Shown: in pieces, positions 32,928-42,800 of the stretch
Numbering within the stretch: the stretch's first letter is position 1
How the letters are laid out: each line of letters opens with the position of its first letter
Assembly (NCBI GenBank): GCA_050739575.1
Contig: JBOIBN010000011.1
Span: 1-46,951 of the forward strand
Source: JBOIBN01 sp050739575
Lineage (GTDB): Bacteria > Pseudomonadota > Gammaproteobacteria > JAKDMP01
DNA length: 46,951 bases
Direction of reading: 5' to 3'
Translations under genes and position numbers: made by a program
The notes under the pieces: model-generated
The model's input: the letters and a program-made list of their open reading frames with translations, nothing else
What the model was told of the DNA's origin: nothing
The model's database searches: none

Positions 32928-33682
32928 GGGGCGCGGCCGCCATTGCCGGGCGCGAGCTACGCTCGCTGTTCCGCACGCCCCTCGCCTGGCTCGTGCTTGC
33001 GGGCGCGAGCTTCGTGCTGGCTTGGGTCTTTCTCGTCTTCGTACAAAAATTCCTCGAAATCGCACCAAGCCTGGCGCCCGACGCGACCGCGCCCGGGGTC
33101 ACCGCACTGATCGCTGCGCCCGCGCTGCTGTGGGCGACCCTCATACTCGTCGTTCTGACTCCGCTCGTCGCCATGCGGCTTTTCGCCGAAGAAAAACGCA
33201 GCGGCACGATCCGGCTGCTCCGTTCGGCGCCGGTCTCGACTACCGCGATCGTCGCCGGCAAGTTCTGTGCGCTGGTACTGTTCCTGTGGTGCGTCGTCGC
33301 CATCGCTGCCGCCATGCCGTTCACCCTCGCGCTCGGTACGGCGCTCGATTTCGGCCGGCTCGCCATCGCCACGCTGGGACTCGCGCTCGTCGCTTGCGCC
33401 TTCGGCGCGGTCAGCCTTTTCATGTCCACGCTCACCCCCCAGCCGGCGCTCGCCGCGCTCGCGAGCCTCACCGCCCTGATCCTGTTGTGGGTGATCAATC
33501 TCGCGGCAACAACGCCACAGAGCGGCGCGGCCGCGTTCGCATGGCTGGCCTTTCAGCCACATCTCGCCTCGTTTTTTCGCGGCGAGTTGAATACGGGCGA
33601 TTTCGCCTATTTCCTCATTCTTACGGCGCTCTTCGTGGGACTTGCCATCCTGAAACTCGACGCCGAGCGTCTCGGCGGATAA
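32924..33682 (+). CDS. Gld-like ABC transporter, permease (TTG start)
   Basis: A 252-residue ABC-2-type permease with about six membrane segments; the loop EEKRSGTIRLLRSAPVS after the second segment is typical of the GldF/NosY class. The start is TTG at 32924, overlapping the ATPase stop as TTGA, with GAGGAGG about 10 bases upstream. Substrate is unknown; homologous systems act in cell-surface or copper-site processes. Confidence 0.9.
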
Positions 33683-33684
33683 TC

Positions 33685-35043
33685 GTGCGGATCACGAGGC
33701 ATACACGGCGGTTGCTGCGAACACAGACTCTGGGCCTCGCGGTGCTGCTCCTCGCACTCGCCGGCTTCGCCGCCTGGGCAACGAGCACCCGGATCTTTAC
33801 GGCAGATTTCTCTTACGGCCACGCCAACAGCCTCACAGCGACCAGCCGCAAGGTACTCGCGAGCTTGAGCGAACCGACGACGATTACGGCCTTCGTGCAG
33901 CCGGAAAGCGTGCTCGAGGCGGCCGAACGGCGGCTGCTCGAACGCTACACGCGTGCCGATCCACGAATTCGCCTGCGCTTCGTCAATCCCGACACCGCAC
34001 TCCCCGAATTGCGCAAACTCGGCATCACGACATCCGGCGAGCTTTATGTGCAATACGGCAAGCGGGGAGAGAAACTCGACGATGTGAGCGAAACCGGCAT
34101 CACCAACGCCTTACTCCGACTCAGCCGCGGCGCCAACGAGCGCGTGGTGTTCGTAACCGGTCACGGTGAGGCGAGTCCCGAGGGCGATCGCAATTACGAC
34201 CTCGGACACTTCGGAGCGGCCCTCCAACGCCAGGGCTTCAAGATCAGGACTCAAAACCTGGCCGACGATCCGCGGATCGATGCTCATACCGCGCTCGTCG
34301 TCATCGCGGGCCCGCAGCAACCCTTCCTGCCCGGCGAAATACAGACACTCGAACGCTGGGTCAATTGCGGCGGCAACCTCCTCTGGTTGAGCAACCCGGG
34401 CCCGTTGAACGGCCTCGGACCGATTGCACATATTCTGGGCGTAAAACCGCTGGCGGGCACGATCGTGGATGCCACTTCGAGTTCTTTCGGGATCAAGGAT
34501 CCGACCTGGCTGGTGATAACCGAGTACGGCGCCTCCCCAGTCACCCGTGACTTTGCTCTTAATACCCTGTTCCCGGATGCCACCGGCTTCGAAGTCACCG
34601 CCGGCAGCGGTTGGCATTCCGACATCTTCATCCAAAGCCGGCGCCTGCCGGCGAGCTGGCTCATAACCGGCGAACTGGAGGCGGGCCACGTGTTGTACCG
34701 CCCGGGCATCGACGTGCCCGGTCCGGTGCCAATTGCGATCGCCCTCAGCCGCACTACACCCGGCAGCGCGAAACCACAGCGCGCGGCCGTCGTCGGGGAC
34801 GTGAACTTCCTTGCCGACAGCTTCCTCGGCAACGGGGGCAATCTCAATCTCGGACTGAATCTCGTCAACTGGCTGAGCGACCAGGATCGCTACCTGAATA
34901 TCGCGGCACCGCAGGCACCCGATCGCGTGCTCATTCTGTCCAAAGCTGAACAGGGTGGCATCGGCATCGGCTACCTGATCGTCCTGCCGCTGCTGTTCCT
35001 GATCGTGGCCTTGTTCGTGTGGCTGCGCCGCCGGCGAAGCTGA
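33685..35043 (+). CDS. GldG-like ABC auxiliary protein
   Basis: A 452-residue protein with an N-terminal membrane anchor (about 13-34), a large extracytoplasmic domain of the ABC-auxiliary (GldG) family (FVTGHGEASP, LVVIAGPQQPFLPGE, WLSNPGPL), and a C-terminal membrane helix followed by basic residues (about 425-452). The GTG start at 33685 lies 2 bases after the permease stop; a longer open frame covers the permease in another frame and is rejected. The last base overlaps the next gene's ATG. Confidence 0.88.
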   Translation: MRITRHTRRLLRTQTLGLAVLLLALAGFAAWATSTRIFTADFSYGHANSLTATSRKVLASLSEPTTITAFVQPESVLEAAERRLLERYTRADPRIRLRFVNPDTALPELRKLGITTSGELYVQYGKRGEKLDDVSETGITNALLRLSRGANERVVFVTGHGEASPEGDRNYDLGHFGAALQRQGFKIRTQNLADDPRIDAHTALVVIAGPQQPFLPGEIQTLERWVNCGGNLLWLSNPGPLNGLGPIAHILGVKPLAGTIVDATSSSFGIKDPTWLVITEYGASPVTRDFALNTLFPDATGFEVTAGSGWHSDIFIQSRRLPASWLITGELEAGHVLYRPGIDVPGPVPIAIALSRTTPGSAKPQRAAVVGDVNFLADSFLGNGGNLNLGLNLVNWLSDQDRYLNIAAPQAPDRVLILSKAEQGGIGIGYLIVLPLLFLIVALFVWLRRRRS

Positions 35044-35882
35044 TGCGTCCACGTTTGATCGCACTCGCCGTCGCTGCATTCGCTTTAGCCGCTCTGCTTG
35101 CGCTTTTTCTGCATCAACGTTTCCGTCAGGCACCTGCGACGATGCCGCTCACGTCGCTCGCGCCTGTCGCGGTGACGCGTCTCTACGCACAGGCGCCTGA
35201 CGCACCTGCCCTTCTGCTCGTGCATGGCGCAGCGGGTTGGCGGATGGAATCCCCGGTGCGGGCATCCGCCGATCCTGATCAGGTCGCGGCACTCCTCGAC
35301 GGACTCGATGAAGCGACGGCACGGCATTATTCCGTGCACGCGCTCGCGCTCCCCGACATTGGTCTCGCGCCGCCGCGGCTCGTCCTGCGGGCGAACGACA
35401 TCCAACTCGAATTCGGCACACTCAACCCCACCACACTGCTGCGTTACGTGCGCCGCGGCGATACCGTTTTTCTGGTGATGGACCGCCTGCTTCCACTGCT
35501 CCAGGCGGGTTTGTGGCAATTCGTGGACCCGCATCCCGTGCCGCAAAACGCAAGGATCACACGGATCGTGCTGCCGAGCGCAGCACGATCAAGCCCGCCG
35601 CGTTTCATTGCTGCTTGGGAAAATGCCGTTGCGTTGCGTGTGGAACCGTTCGCGCCGGGCGCGGCGCGAACCGCTCCGAAAATCACTATTACGCTCGCCG
35701 GCCGTTCGTCCCCTCTCGTCTTCGCGCTGCTCAAGCGCTCGCCGCAACTGGAGCTTGCACGTCCCGATATCGGCGTCGTGTACGTGTTCGACACGCGCGA
35801 CGCGGATACACTGCTCACCCCCATGGCGGCCACCAACGATGCCCGAACTCCCGGAAGTCGAAACGACCCGCCGCGGACTTGA
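35043..35882 (+). CDS. DUF4340-like membrane-anchored protein of the Gld-like operon
   Basis: A 279-residue protein with an N-terminal hydrophobic anchor (about 5-25) and an exported beta-rich domain of DUF4340 type, the usual companion of GldG-like genes. The ATG at 35043 overlaps the preceding stop by 1 base. Its 3' end runs 44 bases into mutM in another frame. No catalytic motif is visible; function unknown. Confidence 0.78.
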   Translation: MRPRLIALAVAAFALAALLALFLHQRFRQAPATMPLTSLAPVAVTRLYAQAPDAPALLLVHGAAGWRMESPVRASADPDQVAALLDGLDEATARHYSVHALALPDIGLAPPRLVLRANDIQLEFGTLNPTTLLRYVRRGDTVFLVMDRLLPLLQAGLWQFVDPHPVPQNARITRIVLPSAARSSPPRFIAAWENAVALRVEPFAPGAARTAPKITITLAGRSSPLVFALLKRSPQLELARPDIGVVYVFDTRDADTLLTPMAATNDARTPGSRNDPPRT

Positions 35883-36654
35883 GCCGCATGTCGTCGGCCG
35901 GCGCATCGCCGCGCTCGTCGTGCGCGAACGGCGTCTGCGCCAACCGATTCCGTGCGGCCTGGAGGCGCATCTCGCTGGCGCCGGAATCACGGGAGTCGCT
36001 CGCCGCGGCAAGTACCTCCTGCTTGCGACGGATCGCGGCAGCGTGCTCGCACATCTCGGCATGTCGGGATCGCTCAGAATCGTGAACGCGGAGACGGCGC
36101 CCGCCTTGCACGATCATTACGATCTCGTACTCGCCAACGGCCGCGCGGTGCGTTACCGCGATCCGCGCCGCTTCGGCCTCCTGCTCTGGGCGGGCTGCAC
36201 ACCTGATCGTCACCCGCTGCTTGCGGGGCTCGGCCCGGAACCCCTCGGTCCCGATTTCGACGGGACTTGTCTCCTGCGCCTGAGCCGAGGCCGGCGCGTC
36301 CCCGTCAAGGCCTTTTTGATGGACTCCGCCATCGTCGCTGGCGTCGGCAACATCTACGCCAACGAGTCGCTCTTTCGCGCCGGCATCCACCCGCGTCGAG
36401 CCGCCGGGCGCATCGGCGCCGCCCGCTATGAGGACCTCGCCCGGGCCATCCGTGCAATACTCGCCGAGGCGATCGAACAGGGTGGAACGACGCTGCGCGA
36501 CTTCGTCGCCGCCGAGGGCGCTCCAGGCTACTTCCGCATCCGGCTTGCCGTTTACGACCGGGCCGGCACACCCTGCCCCCGCTGCGCCACGTCGATCCGC
36601 TGCGAGGTCATCGCCCAGCGCGCGAGTTATTATTGCCCCCATTGTCAACATTGA
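35839..36654 (+). CDS. mutM: Formamidopyrimidine-DNA glycosylase
   Basis: A 271-residue base-excision repair enzyme that removes 8-oxoguanine and formamidopyrimidines. MPELPEVE gives the catalytic Pro (after Met removal) and Glu; Lys58 lies in RRGKYLL; GGTTLRDF and a C-terminal zinc finger (CPRC and CPHC) complete it. The start is within the DUF4340-like gene, so the glycosylase is translationally linked to the ABC operon. Function is independent of that operon. Confidence 0.97.
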   Translation: MPELPEVETTRRGLEPHVVGRRIAALVVRERRLRQPIPCGLEAHLAGAGITGVARRGKYLLLATDRGSVLAHLGMSGSLRIVNAETAPALHDHYDLVLANGRAVRYRDPRRFGLLLWAGCTPDRHPLLAGLGPEPLGPDFDGTCLLRLSRGRRVPVKAFLMDSAIVAGVGNIYANESLFRAGIHPRRAAGRIGAARYEDLARAIRAILAEAIEQGGTTLRDFVAAEGAPGYFRIRLAVYDRAGTPCPRCATSIRCEVIAQRASYYCPHCQH

Positions 36655-36805
36655 GGCTCCATCTGGAGCGAGCGGCCGTGCAAAGAGTCCGATTTTCGAC
36701 TAAAGTTAAAAGGTAAAAGGCTTTGATTTTTTTCTGGCGCCTTGGCGGTCCGGAAATGAGCGGCAGCCGCGACGCCATTCGCAAACACTTGCAAGGAGGT
36801 TCGTC

Positions 36806-37360
36806 ATGAACGAAAGGGTTGCTAGTTCCAAGGCACTCGGTTTCGCCGTCTTCGCCATCCCCTTCTGGCTGATTAACATGGGCAACGCTGGTTTCGCACC
36901 GCAAGCCTACGGCGGAAGTCCGTCCCATCTGGTGATCTCCTTTGCCATGATCGGCTTGCTGATCGCCGCCATTGCCGCCTTTCTGCGTCACGAAACCTGG
37001 TATGCGTTTTTCTTCATGCTGTGGGCCGCCGTGAGCTGGGGGACCGGATATGCGGGCGGCGCGGGGCTCGCTCCGTTGGCGCCGATGGGCTGGTTCTGGC
37101 TGGCGATTGCCTTCGTCAACCTCTATCTGTGGCTCGCCGCGATGCGCAGTGGACTGGGTGCCGGCGTTTCGCTCACCGTGTTCCTTGCCACGCTCTCCAT
37201 AATCGGCGCGGGACTTTACGGCGTTCTCGGCATCGGGCTCGCGGGACGCATCGGCGGTTACTTTGGGCTCGCTACAGCGCTCGTCGCCTTCTATGTCTCA
37301 GCCACGGCCATCATGAACAAGGCCGGGGGCGGCGGGATGGGCAACTCACCCGTGATATAG
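36806..37360 (+). CDS. SatP-like (GPR1/FUN34/YaaH) six-helix membrane protein
   Basis: A 184-residue protein with six membrane segments. The pattern LGFAVFAIPFWLINMGNAGF at the start and GGYFGLATALVAFYVSATAIM near the end matches the acetate/succinate channel family YaaH/SatP, but the family's NPAPLG motif is degenerate here (ASSKALGF), so transport of acetate is uncertain. Length matches SatP (188). A strong ribosome site, AAGGAGG at 36793-36799, fixes the start. It stands alone between mutM and a terminator. Confidence 0.7.
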   Translation: MNERVASSKALGFAVFAIPFWLINMGNAGFAPQAYGGSPSHLVISFAMIGLLIAAIAAFLRHETWYAFFFMLWAAVSWGTGYAGGAGLAPLAPMGWFWLAIAFVNLYLWLAAMRSGLGAGVSLTVFLATLSIIGAGLYGVLGIGLAGRIGGYFGLATALVAFYVSATAIMNKAGGGGMGNSPVI

Positions 37361-37394
37361 CCCGGCAGGCGCCGGCGACCAGAGGGAGACTACC

Positions 37395-37433
37395 AGGCCG
37401 GGGCGTCGCAAGCGACGCCCCGGCCTTTCTTTT
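37395..37433 (+). terminator. Strong rho-independent terminator after the SatP-like gene
   Basis: A 15-bp perfect stem (arms 37395-37409 and 37412-37426, nominal loop AA) followed by TTCTTTT. It also faces the end of tldD, so it may stop both transcripts. Confidence 0.85.
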
Positions 37434-37517
37434 GACTCACGGTCCGAAGAGGAGACCGGGCTCGGCCGTCGGACGGCGGTGAGTACAAAAGAATCGTCGC
37501 ATTTCCGGCGCTGTCGG

Positions 37518-38990
37518 CTAGCCGGTGCCGCCGACGGTCAACCGGTCCACCTTCACCGTCGGCATGCCGACGCCGACGGGCACGCTTTGCCCTTCCTTGC
37601 CGCAGACGCCGACCCCCTCGTCCAGTGCGAGGTCGTTGCCTACCATGGAGACGTGGGTGAGCACGTCGGGCCCGCTGCCGACGAGCGTCGCTCCGCGCAC
37701 GGGGCGGGTCACCTTGCCGCCCTCGATCAGATAAGCCTCGCTGGCCGAGAACACAAACTTGCCGGAGGTGATATCTACCTGACCGCCCCCGAAATTAACG
37801 GCATAGAGTCCACGATCCACCGAGGCGATGATCTCCTGCGGATCGTGCGGACCGGGCAGCATGTAGGTGTTGGTCATGCGCGGCATCGGACGATGCGCAA
37901 AGGACTCGCGCCGGCCGCTGCCGGTGGAGTCCACACCAGCAAGCCGCGCGTTCAACCGGTCGTAGAGGAAACCCTTGAGCACACCGTTTTCGATCAGCAC
38001 ATTGCGTTGCGTCGGCGTGCCCTCGTCATCCACCGCAAGCGAGCCGCGGCGTCCGGCGAGCGTGCCGTCATCCACGACAGTGCACAATTCGCTTGCGACG
38101 CGCTCGCCTACCCGGCCGGTAAACGCCGAAGTGCCCTTGCGGATGAAGTCGCCCTCCAGCCCATGGCCGACGGCCTCGTGCAAGAGTACGCCCGGCCAAC
38201 CCGGTCCGAGCACTACGGGCATCGTGCCGGCCGGTGCATTCACCGCCTCCAGCGCCACGAGCGCCTGACGCACCGCCTCGCGGGCAAAGCCGAGTGCGCG
38301 TTCGTCTTCCAGAAACCAGCCGTAACCGAAACGTCCACCGCCGCCGGCGTAACCCTGTTCGCGGTTTTTCCCGTCTTCGGCGATGACGCTCACATTCAAA
38401 CGCACCAGCGGGCGGACATCCGCGACCAGCGTGCCGTCGCTCGCCGCGATCAGAACTACTTCATGGACGGCGGCGAGGCTCGCAACCACTCGCTTGATGC
38501 GCGGATCCTGTCTCCGCGCCTCGCGGTCCACGGCTTCGAGCAATGCGACTTTCTCCGCGGCTTCCAGCGTGGCCACCGGATCCAGCGGTTCATAAAGCAC
38601 TGCCGGCGTGTGCGCCGACCAAGCCTGCACGCGGCCCCGTCCACCCTGCCGTGCGATCGCACGCGCGGCATCGGAAGCCGCTTCCAGCGCCGGTGCGGTC
38701 AATTCGTCGGAATAAGCAAAGCCGGTACGCTCGCCCGCGGTTGCGCGCACGCCGACCCCGCGATCGAGACTCGCGCCCGCCTCGCGCACGATGCCGTCCT
38801 CGAGCATCCAGTGTTCGGAACGCGAGAGCTGAAAATAGAGATCGGCATAATCCACGCGCCGCGCAGTCAAACGCCCGATCAGCCGTTCGAGTTCGGTTTC
38901 GCCGAGTCCGCCGGGTGCCAGTAATTGCGAACGCGCAACCGCCAGATTGGAAGCGGAATCCGTCATTTCAAAGTCTTGCATCGAATCCAT
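37518..38990 (-). CDS. tldD: TldD, zinc metalloprotease subunit
   Basis: A 490-residue protein that with TldE/PmbA forms a protease processing small peptides such as microcin B17 precursor and CcdA. The metal motif HEAVGH is at about His271-Glu272-His276, with GLEGDFIRKGTS after it. MDSMQDFEM at the start permits three alternative ATGs (38990, 38981, 38966). It lies just after nit on the same strand with 49 bases between. The partner pmbA is not in the window. Confidence 0.95.
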   Translation of the reverse strand: MDSMQDFEMTDSASNLAVARSQLLAPGGLGETELERLIGRLTARRVDYADLYFQLSRSEHWMLEDGIVREAGASLDRGVGVRATAGERTGFAYSDELTAPALEAASDAARAIARQGGRGRVQAWSAHTPAVLYEPLDPVATLEAAEKVALLEAVDREARRQDPRIKRVVASLAAVHEVVLIAASDGTLVADVRPLVRLNVSVIAEDGKNREQGYAGGGGRFGYGWFLEDERALGFAREAVRQALVALEAVNAPAGTMPVVLGPGWPGVLLHEAVGHGLEGDFIRKGTSAFTGRVGERVASELCTVVDDGTLAGRRGSLAVDDEGTPTQRNVLIENGVLKGFLYDRLNARLAGVDSTGSGRRESFAHRPMPRMTNTYMLPGPHDPQEIIASVDRGLYAVNFGGGQVDITSGKFVFSASEAYLIEGGKVTRPVRGATLVGSGPDVLTHVSMVGNDLALDEGVGVCGKEGQSVPVGVGMPTVKVDRLTVGGTG

Positions 38991-39039
38991 TCTGCCTCAT
39001 TCCTTTGACAACGATTGTACGGGCTTGTTCATGTTTGCC

Positions 39040-39861
39040 TTAAACGATCTCGTGCCAACGTGCATGATCGAGCACGGGGAAACGCCGACGCAAACGGGTC
39101 TGGCTACTGAGATCAATTCCCGCGACGGCTATTCCCGGTCTGCGTCGAAGCTCCGCCAGCGGTTCGCCCCAAGGCCCTACGATCGTGCTTTCACCGTGCG
39201 TTTCGCGTCCACCAGGATGACTTCCCGCTTGTGCGGCGGCCAGGAGAAAACACTGGTTTTCGAGCGCGCGGGTGCGAACCAATAGTTGCCAGTGCGCGGC
39301 GCCTGTCGCGGCGGTGAATGCGGAAGGCACCGCAAAAAGTTCGCAGCTCTGCGCAAGCGTCAAGGCGCGAAACATTTCCGGAAAGCGCAAGTCATAGCAA
39401 ACCGCGAGTCCCATGCGTCCGAGCGGCGTCGCGATCGCGACGAGCTTCTTTCCCGCCACGAAATGCCGTGACTCGCGATAGCTTTCACGCCGTCCCGGCA
39501 CGTCGACGTCGAACAAGTGGAATTTGTCGTAACGTGCGACGCGCCGTCCCTGTGCATCGTACACGAGCACCGCCGCCGCGACGCGCTTGCCGCGCGTGCG
39601 GATGGGAATCGTACCGCCGACGATCCACAGTTTGAGGCGCGTAGCGGTCGCAGCGAGAAAATCCTGTATGACGCCCTCGCCTTCACGTTCGGCGGCACGG
39701 TGGCGATCCGCGGCGTTCGCCGGCATGCAGGCGAAGTTTTCGGGCAACACGGCAAGCGCCGCGCCGGCCTCGGCGGCGCGCGTGAGCAGATGCGCGGCCC
39801 GGCGCAGATTCGGCCCGACCTCGGCACCCGAATTCATCTGGATGACGGCCGCGCTTTTCAT
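39040..39861 (-). CDS. Nit1-like carbon-nitrogen hydrolase
   Basis: A 273-residue nitrilase-superfamily amidase. The triad is complete: Glu41 (LPENFA), Lys113 (YDKFHLFD) and Cys155 (AVCYDLRFPE). The FHLFD variant and gene order yhdP-nit-tldD match the omega-amidase/deaminated-glutathione amidase branch, which repairs a glutathione by-product. The ATG at 39861 is chosen by family fit; a longer frame upstream overlaps yhdP. The gap to yhdP is 28 bases. Confidence 0.93.
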   Translation of the reverse strand: MKSAAVIQMNSGAEVGPNLRRAAHLLTRAAEAGAALAVLPENFACMPANAADRHRAAEREGEGVIQDFLAATATRLKLWIVGGTIPIRTRGKRVAAAVLVYDAQGRRVARYDKFHLFDVDVPGRRESYRESRHFVAGKKLVAIATPLGRMGLAVCYDLRFPEMFRALTLAQSCELFAVPSAFTAATGAAHWQLLVRTRALENQCFLLAAAQAGSHPGGRETHGESTIVGPWGEPLAELRRRPGIAVAGIDLSSQTRLRRRFPVLDHARWHEIV

Positions 39862-39889
39862 AAAATCGCAATACCAATACGCAGCGCGC

Positions 39890-42800
39890 TCAACCGCCGC
39901 TCGCGTTCGCCGCGGCCGGCACCGGCACAGGCCGCGTGGCGCCGATGGCAGCCGGCACAATCCGCGTTCCCGCCTGTGGCGGCGGTGTCTTTCCGAGCGG
40001 TTTGACCAGCGGATTGCTGATCGGGCCGGTGATCGAATATTCCAGCTTGGTTAATGAGGCAAGCGGATTGCCGAAGAGTTTGGTGACGGCGTACACGGCG
40101 GCGCCGATGCCGAGGCCGCCGACCAGCGCGGCGACCACTGGCAACGAACCGAAATAGTTGGGTTCGATCCCCGCCTTCTGGTCCATGGTTCCGCGGGCAA
40201 TATCCACCATTCCCGTGATCTTGATCGAGGCGACGGAACTGTCAATGTCCAGCCCCTTGGTCCTGGCGACACCGTGATCGATGGCGTAATCACCATGAAT
40301 CCGGCTGAAGGGGAATCCCTTGCCGAAAAGATTATGAAAATTGAACACGAGATAACGCGGAATGTTCGCGAGATTAAACAACGACAGCAGGCGCCCGGCA
40401 CCCGGGCTCACCTGGGAAATGCTGCCGTCACGAAGATCCACGCTGACCCGCCCAAGGAGATCGTTCGCGAATTTATTTTCACCGGGCAGTATGTGCCACG
40501 CCAACCCGGCGCTGAGGGCGCCGTTCCCGGTGACGACAGGACCGAAGCCGAGTCCGGTAAAGAGCCTGCCGAGAGCATGCACTTTGCCCACAAAATGCAG
40601 CGCACCCAACGGTTCACCTGCCGGCGGATCGAGCCAGACGAGCGTGCCTTCCAGTTTCAGCGCGCCGTCGCCGACATGGATCGGATCGACCGCGATGCCG
40701 TTCGGTACGCGGCGGGCGACGATGTAGACGTCATCGAACCCCGCGTCGCCGAGTTCAAGATGCGCAGCATGCAGCGTAAAAGGGGGAATGGTCTGCGGCT
40801 TGAAATGGGACGAGGAACTGCTGCCCGCGCCCGCGGCGGCATTGCTGGCTGTCGGCACCCCCGCGGCCGCGGTCGAGACATTCGCCGCCGAGCGTCCCCG
40901 GGCGGCAGCAGCCGACGATGTCCCGGCGGTAGAGGCCGAAGCGGCAGCTGCGGCACTGGCCGGCGGCGTGATGACGACAGGCTTGCCGGGTACCGTAAAA
41001 TCCCCGCGGGTCAGCGTCGCGACAATCGGATTCTCATTCGTGGGCGTGCGTGGAACAAGCACTTGCCCTGCGAGCATGTCGCCCTCGAAGTCGAGCGTCA
41101 TCTGCGTGGTTCCGAACTTCCCCTTGATCGTTTGATTCCTCAAGTGTTGCCCGAAGCCGTCTATCTCGCCGAAGCGCAAATCGATCGCGAATGCCTCCTG
41201 CATCCCGTTGCCCGTACCCGTACCGGTCGCGCGCGGCAATTGCGCGACCCAGCGATCGAGTTCGAGCTTCGGCCAGCCGCCGTGGACATACAGTCCCGGA
41301 GCGGGCGCATGACAGGCGCCGGGACCGAGTACGACATCGGCGCCGCGGAATCCGGTTTCCGTACCGCCGAGCGCGAAATCCAGGCAGGCGGAAAGCACAT
41401 CGGCATAGCGCACCGTCGCCCGCATGCCGGCGTTGACGAAGCTGGCATGCGCCGCGAACAAACGCTTGCCCGACGCCGTCTTCCCTACGGGCTCCGGAAG
41501 CTTGAGTGCGAGCCCGCCAAGTTGCGACGAGAGAGATACCCTCACCGGGGGGCCGTTCTGCACCAGCGGTACCGTCACCGTGGCCTGCAGCGGCAGACTG
41601 CCGTCCGCATACCGGGAGAAGTCGTAGCCCACCGCTTTCGACAGCGTGGCAACCGGAAAACGTCCATTGAGCGTTACGCGCATCGTTTTCGTATCGCGGC
41701 CCCGACCGATATCGAGCGTAACCGGCGTCCCGAACAGCTCGCCGCTAAGCCCCCCCTTTATCGGTCCCCTGGCATCGAAGCTCACGGCGCCCGTGAGTTT
41801 GTTCAAGGCATACGACGTGTCGTCATATTGCGCGGTGACGCCCGCCAATTGCAGCGTGCCATCGAGCGTAAAGTCCGCAATCCGCATGATCGGAAGATCG
41901 AGATTAATCTGCGCACTCGAGGGGCCGCTCGCGTGCAAACTGTCGAGACCCTTCAGATCGCCGCCGATCGGGCTCGCGAGCAGGAAAGCAAGGAAATCGG
42001 AGGCATCGCCGGCGACCTGCCCCTGCACCTTCAGTCGCGGTTTGAACATGTCCGGCAGCATCACGACCGCCTTGACTACGCGCCCCGCATGACCGATCTG
42101 CCCGCCGGTGATGTCAGATGTCATGCCGGCATTCAGAAAATGCACGCTGCCGTTCATGTTCCGGAGCGGCTCCCAATGCTCGCCCGGCTTGAGTGTTACG
42201 CCCTCGAAACCGAAGTCCACGGCGAAGCGCCCGCCTCCCTTGGTGAACGGGAAACGTGCGGCCTGGCCTGTCAGCGTAAGCGTCGCGCCGGTGATCCTGC
42301 CGCCATCGAGACTATGCAGCAACCAATCGTCGAGTGGTTTCGGCATGAGTCCCGTCGGAAGATACAGCTTGCGCGCCGGAACGACGGCGATCGGACCGCC
42401 GCTTGCGGAAAGGTCGATCGTGATCGGTCCGCTGCGGGGAATATCGATCTTGCCCTCGAGCGCGCCGTCAAGGCCTACCGGACCGCTGAGCGCGAGCTTG
42501 TCGGTGGCGATGCTGAGGCCGCCGCCGGTCAATCCGATCCCGATGTCTCCCGCTACCCGATCGAGCGGCACCGGATGTCCGAAGATATGCGGCATGCGCA
42601 GTATAAAACCCGGTGCATCGAGTTTGAATACGCCCGTTCCCCGATCGATCGCAACGGTGCCGGAAAGCTTGTTGAATCCCGGCGCCCCCTCTGCGGCGTA
42701 CACGCCCACATCGCTCAGCCGCGCTTGCAGATCCATATCCATCTTGCCCGGAGTAATTGCAAATTTCACCCCTTCGATCTTGCCGCTCGGCCGCATCTTG

